This document shows positions 58,001 through 64,000 of a stretch of 64,000 bases of DNA, one piece after another. This stretch comes from Mya arenaria (taxonomy: Eukaryota > Mollusca > Bivalvia > Myida > Myidae): assembly GCF_026914265.1 (NCBI RefSeq), contig NC_069138.1:35022598-35086597 (forward strand). Direction: 5' to 3'. The translations under genes and the position numbers were made by a program. Numbering within the stretch: position 1 is the first letter of the stretch; each line of letters opens with the position of its first letter. The notes beneath the pieces were generated by a model. The model ran no database searches. It was not told the origin of the DNA and worked only from the letters and a program-made list of their open reading frames with translations.

Positions 58001-59377
58001 CTGTAAAATTTGTTTACGTTGATAATATGCACAGGCACGCCAATCAGTCATACAGTTTAACAACAGGTGTTCGACACATAGCCTGGACACTAAAATAAGG
58101 CCTTTCAATCCTTTGATACTGTTTAGATAGTATTATTATTTCTATTTAAACAGTAGACTAGCACTGAAAAGGAATATTTTAGTGTCAGATCTATTTGACG
58201 TACACCGTCCGGTCGTGAGTTTATCTTTGAGAAATTAACTGGGTTACTTGCTATCTTGTCTGTAGTTTAGATTTTAGAAACATTAAGCGATTTAGCAGGA
58301 AGTAAAATTGATTACCTTTTTTCAATCTGCAAATATACCAATTCTTTCAGATAACTCACTAACTTCTAATACATTTCCACGTATACAAACGATTCATGTA
58401 ATAAACATTTCCAATTATATAGTGTTGTATTTAAGGCTATAACACTTGGAGACTACAAAACAAGGAGACGCCGAAACATACAAACGTCACATGTTCGTAC
58501 TAGGAACGATTTTATTGGTCGATAATATGACATTCGTACATCGTTTATTTTGTAGCTACTCGGCAATTTCCGGTCTCTGATTAGATAAAGGGAAATATTA
58601 CATTAAGGGAGGTTATACTTTATATTGCAATGAATGTGTTCAAGTCTAATGAAATGTTTTAATTGTAAACTGCAGCCGCTGGCTCACTCTTGTACTTATG
58701 AATTCACACGATGTTTTGTATTTGGCAGACTCGAGCGTACAAAGGAGATACAGGAATACAATAACAAATGTCAAAAAGATAAAAAAGTATACATGAGCGC
58801 TCATTATTTTTACTAGAACATAAATCAGCTCATCTGTCCAAGTCCATCGTATGTTTAAAGATGGTGCTTGTTCATTATTGTAGTTTGAGACATTGAAATT
58901 TTGACCGAGGCTTTCGATGTACCGGGTCTGTGATCTAATTCAATTTATGCAACTGACTATTGTCTGGATACGATGGTGCTGTTTATGATCATCTGATGCT
59001 AGTAGTAGGCGCTTCTACAACATTGTACAGGTTTGAGACAAGACACTTTTCTCCAAGGCTTTGCATGTACCAGGTTATCATTGTAGTACAATATTCAAGG
59101 AACTGCCTAGTGATCACTGCTCTTCCGAAGTTCTTTCATTAACATTAGGAAAGGCAATGATAAATTCATTAAAGTTGCACGTTTTATTTTGTGACCCGGG
59201 ATCCACCGCAAGGAATAGATTCAGCCATTTCAACTTTGAATATCCCTTACAAAGACTGGCTACAGGAGTGAGATATTCACAACCTTTCATAATCTGCCGG
59301 TGCAATTCATAAACATATAAACGCATTCCATTTACCAAATAAGTATATGCTACAAAATCCGTGCATTATTCTTCTAT
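58001..59377. other. Gene-free stretch upstream of TRIM-like A
   Basis: Should hold the promoter and any 5' exon of TRIM-like A, but no donor or core promoter stands out. No coding signal. Confidence 0.4.
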
Positions 59378-59890
59378 GTTAATCTGGAACCAGTCCATGA
59401 ACATGCTATCGATAATCGCACACATTGATTGGTTATAGCTAGTAGTATATTGATACCTCTCTTATCTGTCATTTTATATAGTCAGCACCCAGCAGTGCAT
59501 GATCATTTTGTGTATCTTATTACAATGTGCATATTTTTGCAATAAGTTACAATGCACACATGTTTTTTAGAAAATACTGCAAGATACTGAAATGCTCCGA
59601 AATGCTAGTCTTTGTTTAAGTAGTTGCGCCACTAGGAGTAAAAACATGTGCTTTTAAGCATTACATGGTACGCATTGAATATAAACACAATAGCATACTG
59701 TTTGTTTGCTTACACAATTGTAATAACTATTACCCCTGCCATTCCCTATCTCAAGTAAATTCCTGAATTACTCAATAGATGAACCATCCACGAAGTCGTT
59801 TTTCATTAATTTATGAGTATGAAAAATAAAATAACATCAAAATATGTTTAGTACAAAGAAGTATCTTTAAAAACACAAGGAAGTCAGAGA

Positions 59891-60263
59891 TTAAAGTGAC
59901 ACTGTTATTTAAAATCAATATATACACATGTATAACAACATAAATTTTGACTGATAAACCTTTAACATCTTACTAAATAATGCATTTATTGAAAATATAT
60001 TAACCGATAACACAATTGTAGCCGTCTTTTTAATAGCAGAAAGCGTAAAAATATTAAATGACTGGTGAATGCTTAAAGATTGACTGTGGTCAACTATAGT
60101 CACATAAGGTAGAAATACCGTGTTTTATGCTCATTTGGTTCAAATTTAACTCGGCATCCTTCATAAGAACCATCGTTTTCGACATTTATTCATCCTTTTT
60201 GGAACATTAAACAATAGTATTAATTGTTGTAAATCTTATTAGGGAATAAGTGTAGATCTTTAA
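59891..60263. mobile_element. TTAA-type MITE family A, copy 4, inserted in duplication copy B
   Basis: Starts TTAAAGTGACACTG and ends GTGTAGATCTTTAA. Copy A at the same site reads CAGGAGTTAAAGGGACTC with one TTAA, while copy B has TTAA at both ends of the element. This shows TTAA as the duplicated target. Confidence 0.88.
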
Positions 60264-61286
60264 AGGGACTCGCTAATGTTTTTTTGTAAAATGCACGTTT
60301 TGTATGACGAAATAAAGTGTAGCAAATCATTATGAGTGTTAGTGTTAAAACTAAGCTCGAACCCTTCAGTAAATGTTAATATTTGCTCATTTATCATCTT
60401 TGGAGACCACAATTTTCATTAGCAAACAGCTTTGAGCGATTCGTTGTTGCGTGTTCCGTGTTCCACGTGATAATATCAATGTATTGACGTCCATGTTCTT
60501 CGTATAAGTCTTAGTGGCCCAGTGGGTAAAAACGTCTGTTTTCTTTTTCTCTTGAATTTACCGGCATTGGTTTGCAAAACCAAAATACTTTTTATACTAC
60601 AATTGTACTTTTTTCTACAGGTTCGATATCATAAAGTAATGATCAAATAAGTTGTGTTTTCAAATACATTACCAGGTATACTTTTTTGGTCCCAAACAGC
60701 CCCTTCATGGAGTTATTTTCTCAAATAAATTTCAGGCATGTTCTGCACGGTCGCTCAAAAGATTGTAATGACAAAGTAATATAAAGATAATACATATAGA
60801 AGATATTCGTTGATTTCAGTGTAAGATCGTCATTTATTTCATGAGTCTCATAGAAAAGCACATTTTCACGATTAGCGAATCCACGACTAATCACGAGTTA
60901 AAATATTATACGATGTTACACTAAAAAAATATTTTTTGTTCCGTTTATGCTTTTTTAGAAGATTGGTCATCTTCTAAATCTATTTTTCAAAACGTCCCCT
61001 TATGGCATACATCTTTGCTACTCGTGGGACGCCCCTCACGCATAGTGCTACTTGTTGGACGCCCCTCACGCCTAATGTTACTCATGGGACGCCCCTCACG
61101 CTTCAGATAAAATACTTTATTAACATTTACCGAAACATTTGGTAAACGCATTTATTTCTATAATATTGAAGTTATAACAGAAAATGTCGGCTAGCCCTAA
61201 ATATTTAAATGGACGCTGACGCTGACGCTGACACCAGGTCGAGTAGTATAACCCCCATTATTCTTCGAATAGTCGAGGTAAAAAAT

Positions 61287-61397
61287 ATGTTCGAGCACTT
61301 GTTTATGTTTGTTATGATTGTGTTCGAAAGCAGATGTTCCGGACCATTTAGCTTCAAGAAAACGTTTGGAAAAGGGATAGCCAAAACGTAACAAATG
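61287..61397 (+). other. Conserved exon-like block ending ATG|GTAAGT, copy B
   Basis: Counterpart of 55061-55169, also preceded by GACGCT repeats. The short frame (FEHLFMFVMIVFES, then CSGPFSFKKTFGKGIAKT, stop) and the GTAAGT site are kept. Confidence 0.3.
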
Positions 61398-61805
61398 GTA
61401 AGTAATGCTCATTTTATTATGTAGTTATATTTTGTACAATATTCTCCGTGTTAGAAGTAAGATACTCAATTGATCAAAGGGAAGTAATAGCAATTGTTTT
61501 AAAAAGTAGTGTTCGAAGATGTTATTTTCGCTTCTAAGCTTGCAGTGAAACTTCCACTGTTTATTTTCACTGATAAAACACCTAATTTGACAGAAACATG
61601 AACGAAAGAATAATCTTCTAAGACACTAGATAGTATACAGTGCGCTAAAATATATAGTTTCCTTTAGTACATATGACCACACACTATAAGATGTTCCTTT
61701 CCTTCTTAACGTAGATTTTATGATGATGCGTAACATGTCCTTTTCCCGCATGATCGGTGTTAATATGATACTCCCGCCTCTAAAGATTCATTACACTGTT
61801 ATACT

Positions 61806-62147
61806 GCTAGGTATATACAGTTGTCTTGCTGCGTTCTTGGTGTACATAATTATGTAGATGAATCAATGGAATACAAAGTTTAGTTCGTGAAACGCCAAAT
61901 ATTAAAACACTCGGTAACGTACCAACCAGCCTACAGTGATACGAAACCAATTATTAGTTCACGTTTTTTCCCATCTTATCGTAGGTTTAACGATGATGCG
62001 TTATTATGTAGATGAATAAATGGAATACAAAATTTCGTTGTCCTGTATCTTCCGTTAACACCAAACATTAAAACAATCGGTAACGTACCAACCGTCCTAC
62101 AGGAATACGGAACCAATCAAAGTAGTTTTAATCAACGTTAAATAACA
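61806..62147. repeat. Insertion with an internal two-copy repeat that truncates TRIM-like B
   Basis: Absent from copy A. TTATGTAGATGAAT starts near 61849 and again near 62005, with matching AATGGAATACAAA and GGTAACGTACCAACC blocks, a repeat of about 156 bp. Its edge replaces the last codons of the propeller exon. Confidence 0.7.
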
Positions 62148-62961
62148 GCACTGAAGACCTCCAATCCAACCAGAAGTTTTCTGCTCACTGGACAGAATGA
62201 TAAATTAAACGGAGCATTCTGGGACCCAAAGTCTTTTAAGGATAAGATTACTTTCAGATTCCTCTCCTTTCCGTTTATCAAAACTATATGACAACGACTG
62301 CGAGCAATCACTAGTATTCGTTCCTTTCCGACGTTGATGGGTTGAGATGACAAGTTTAGAAACGGGTCTTTATATATGTTCAGCAAACTACCGTTGAAAT
62401 TCAGGTGAAAGATACGCTTATTGCCAGACTCTATAACGTAAATTGAGGAAGAGCAAACGGTTATATACCGTACATCTGTAGGCTTTGTTGTAAATGATTG
62501 CAACACTTCTCCAGCCATCGACATCCTTTCTACATACGAGTATGCTGGTGCTTTTTTGTAGTGTCGATAGGATACAAAAAGGCTTTTATCAGTGTAAGCT
62601 AGTCCATAGCATGAACCGGATACTTCGAAATTTGTCCCAGCAATTACCGAATCGTTTTTAACGCTCACAAATTGTACTTTGCATTTAACTCGAAGAGCAA
62701 CAGCTGCGTGGCCGCTGGGGAGGGCACACACCTGCCAAGGTTTTCCAAGTAATTTAATGTGTGACAAAACGTTGTTGTCGTTGATATCTACCAGTTTAAG
62801 ACATTTATTAGAAGCGTCGGCCAAAAGACATTTTCCTGGTTCCACAAGAGCGGAACTTGTTATTTCGGGTCCATCTTTGTCTTCTGTGCATGAAATGTCC
62901 AGCTCGGCATCTTTTGTCCATTCCACAGTGGATAGATCGATGTCTGTCTCTGATGTTATTC
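62138..62961 (-). CDS. TRIM-like B propeller exon with altered C-terminus
   Basis: Acceptor TTTCATTTCAG|GAATAACATC. The frame stays open to a stop at 62138-62140 that lies in inserted sequence. Seven or so residues of the last blade are lost against copy A. Confidence 0.87.
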
Positions 62962-64000
62962 CTGAAATGAAAGAAGCGTAGACTATTTAAGTAAAAGTAA
63001 GAAAATATACACGAGTAAATAAAATTGAAAGGTCGTTATATAGTTATATGCTTTGATACAGAAATTTAATCAGCATTCGCCGAACGACCCCATTTGACAG
63101 AGATCGACTAATACGTATTGAAACACTATTACATATTATTGCCCTATGGCTTGCGTTTTATAAGAATTGTTTCGTATTAGACATATTTAAAATGCAGATG
63201 TCTAATGATACTTTTCAGATACGTGACGTCGACCGCGAGAATGAGTCCTGCAGCGGTAGAAAGTTCATTTGTGCAAACTTACTGTGTCTCATAAGCAGAC
63301 AATAAGTACAGTAAAACCCCGTTGGCTCAAACTCCCAGGGACCGGCGAAAATACCTCGAGCGTCGTAAATTTTGAGCCAAGCGAGAATGCTTACATTCAG
63401 TAAAAAGAAATCGCTCCTTTACATCCAGTTCGAGCCAACGAGAGATTCGAGCCAAACGATTTCGAGCCAACCGGGGTTCGAGCCAACGGGGTTCGACTGT
63501 ACTATTTGGATTACCAGTATTTAAAAGTTATCTCTTATTCGAATTGTATACATTTTTTAATATTATAATCCAATCGCTTGTTTAAATTCAGTTTTTGATA
63601 ATTATGTGAATGCCAACTCGTGACTCATTTTCGCAGACGACGTCACAATTATTAATTAAATGCAGATTTGATACTTCTAAGATCTTAACCTTCATTGGAG
63701 AAATCGACCCGTCCGAAAAAGTCTGAAGAGTTGATCAGAGCTTCCGTTTGTATGTCTTTTAGGAATGTGCAACGAACAGACGTGTCCAAAATGATCTCTG
63801 CGTTGATCTTATTGATTTCTTCTTGCAGCTTCACAAGTTGCTTCTTGGCCATTTTCGCACAAATAAAATGCTGGTGTAACTGTTTTTCTGTCGTCTGCAT
63901 GCCTGTATTCGTTTCTGATAGAGTCTGTTTTAAGCCTTTTATTCCATCTCTCAATTTTGAAAGTATCTCTTTTTGTTTGATCTCGTTTTCTTTCATACTT
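62138..64000 (-). CDS. RING-less TRIM-like protein B, partial (N-terminal part beyond window)
   Basis: Exon 62961-62138 and the 3' part of the preceding exon, 64000-63690 (donor GAAG|GTTAAG), join in the same phase as copy A. The visible part is coiled coil (KENEIKQKEILSKLRDGIKG) and the propeller-like region. I estimate about 80% residue identity to copy A. Changes cluster in short patches (PNACRVQL to RVKCKVQF; MQTRAARY to TKPTDVRY) between conserved strands. The C-terminus ends VFSAVI where copy A ends VFSEAQYYRIINP, because of the adjacent insertion. The frame is otherwise intact, so it may still be functional. Confidence 0.8.
63309..63499. mobile_element. pogo/Tigger-like MITE in TRIM-like B intron
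   Basis: Between TA and TA: CAGTAAAACCCCGTTGGCTC at the left, and at the right the reverse complement of CAGTCGAACCCCGTTGGCTC. Repeated TTCGAGCCAAC blocks lie inside. The right end is well kept. The insertion site is shared with copy A. Confidence 0.85.
63690..64000 (-). CDS. TRIM-like B coiled-coil exon, 5' cut by window end
   Basis: Donor AATGAAG|GTTAAG at 63690. Encodes the coiled-coil segment (LKQTLSETNTGMQTTEKQLH) ending FSNEG, closely matching 57105-57420 of copy A. Confidence 0.88.

Larger units (their letters stand above)
53625..59377. repeat. Tandem segmental duplication, copy A
   Basis: Homology with copy B starts near CTGGAGCCAGTTGC (53628; CTGGAACCAGT at 59381). It continues through ACATTGATTGG, GAAATGCTAGTGTTT, the AAAGGGACTCACTAATG block, the GACGCT repeat, the exon-like block at 55061 and the whole TRIM-like gene. 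Copies are offset by about 5.7 kb at the left edge and 6.6 kb in the gene, because each has gained different insertions. Junction with copy B is near 59377. Confidence 0.85.
59378..64000. repeat. Tandem segmental duplication, copy B (runs off the window)
   Basis: Homologous throughout to 53625 onward. It differs from copy A by a MITE at 59891-60263 and an insertion of about 340 bp at about 61806-62147, and by lacking the MITE found at 54528-54873. Confidence 0.85.

Noticed and set aside
60505..60590. Another tRNA-like head (GTGGCCCAGTGGGTAA)
   Set aside because: No convincing B box at the right distance.

Overview
The window looks like nuclear DNA of an invertebrate animal, most likely a bivalve mollusc. 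The basis is inference from several things seen: AT-rich, intron-rich genes with short exons and GT/AG junctions, many short inverted-repeat transposons with TTAA target sites, tRNA-derived SINEs, long microsatellites, and tandem RING-less TRIM-like genes, a family known to be expanded in bivalves. The species cannot be fixed from sequence alone.

Layout. (1) 1-3310, plus strand: the last two coding exons, 3' UTR and AATAAA signal of a gene whose acidic C-terminus matches protein SET. (2) 3311-7025: a tail-to-tail intergenic stretch with three inverted-repeat elements and the probable 3' UTR of the next gene. (3) 7026-32788, minus strand: a complete coding sequence that I assembled from 27 exons with matching phases throughout. 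It encodes a 1622-residue type I membrane protein with a signal peptide, ten Ig domains, two fibronectin III domains, one membrane helix and a 434-residue tail. (4) 32789-53600: no coding gene recognised. This holds the upstream region of the Ig gene, several MITE families, SINEs, a 44-bp satellite, GC-rich foldback DNA, G-runs and two large microsatellites. (5) 53625-64000: a tandem segmental duplication with unit offset of about 5.7-6.6 kb. Each copy carries a minus-strand two-exon gene for a B-box/coiled-coil/beta-propeller protein of the RING-less TRIM type. Copy A is complete; copy B runs off the window.

The most unusual signal is in the Ig gene. Three separate minisatellites each start exactly at an exon edge, and their units contain the exon end plus its splice site: exon 4 acceptor (about 80 bp, five copies), exon 13 donor (127 bp, eight copies), exon 22 donor (about 52 bp, about fourteen copies). 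The exon 13 array repeats part of an Ig half-exon whose core cysteine codon has become TAG, giving seven exon-like decoys. A diverged partial copy of a SET exon also sits upstream of its parent exon.

The two TRIM-like copies act as natural filled/empty site pairs: two MITEs are present in one copy only, while a pogo-like element sits at the same intron position in both. The Ig receptor and the TRIM-like proteins have no evident functional link; they are simply neighbours.
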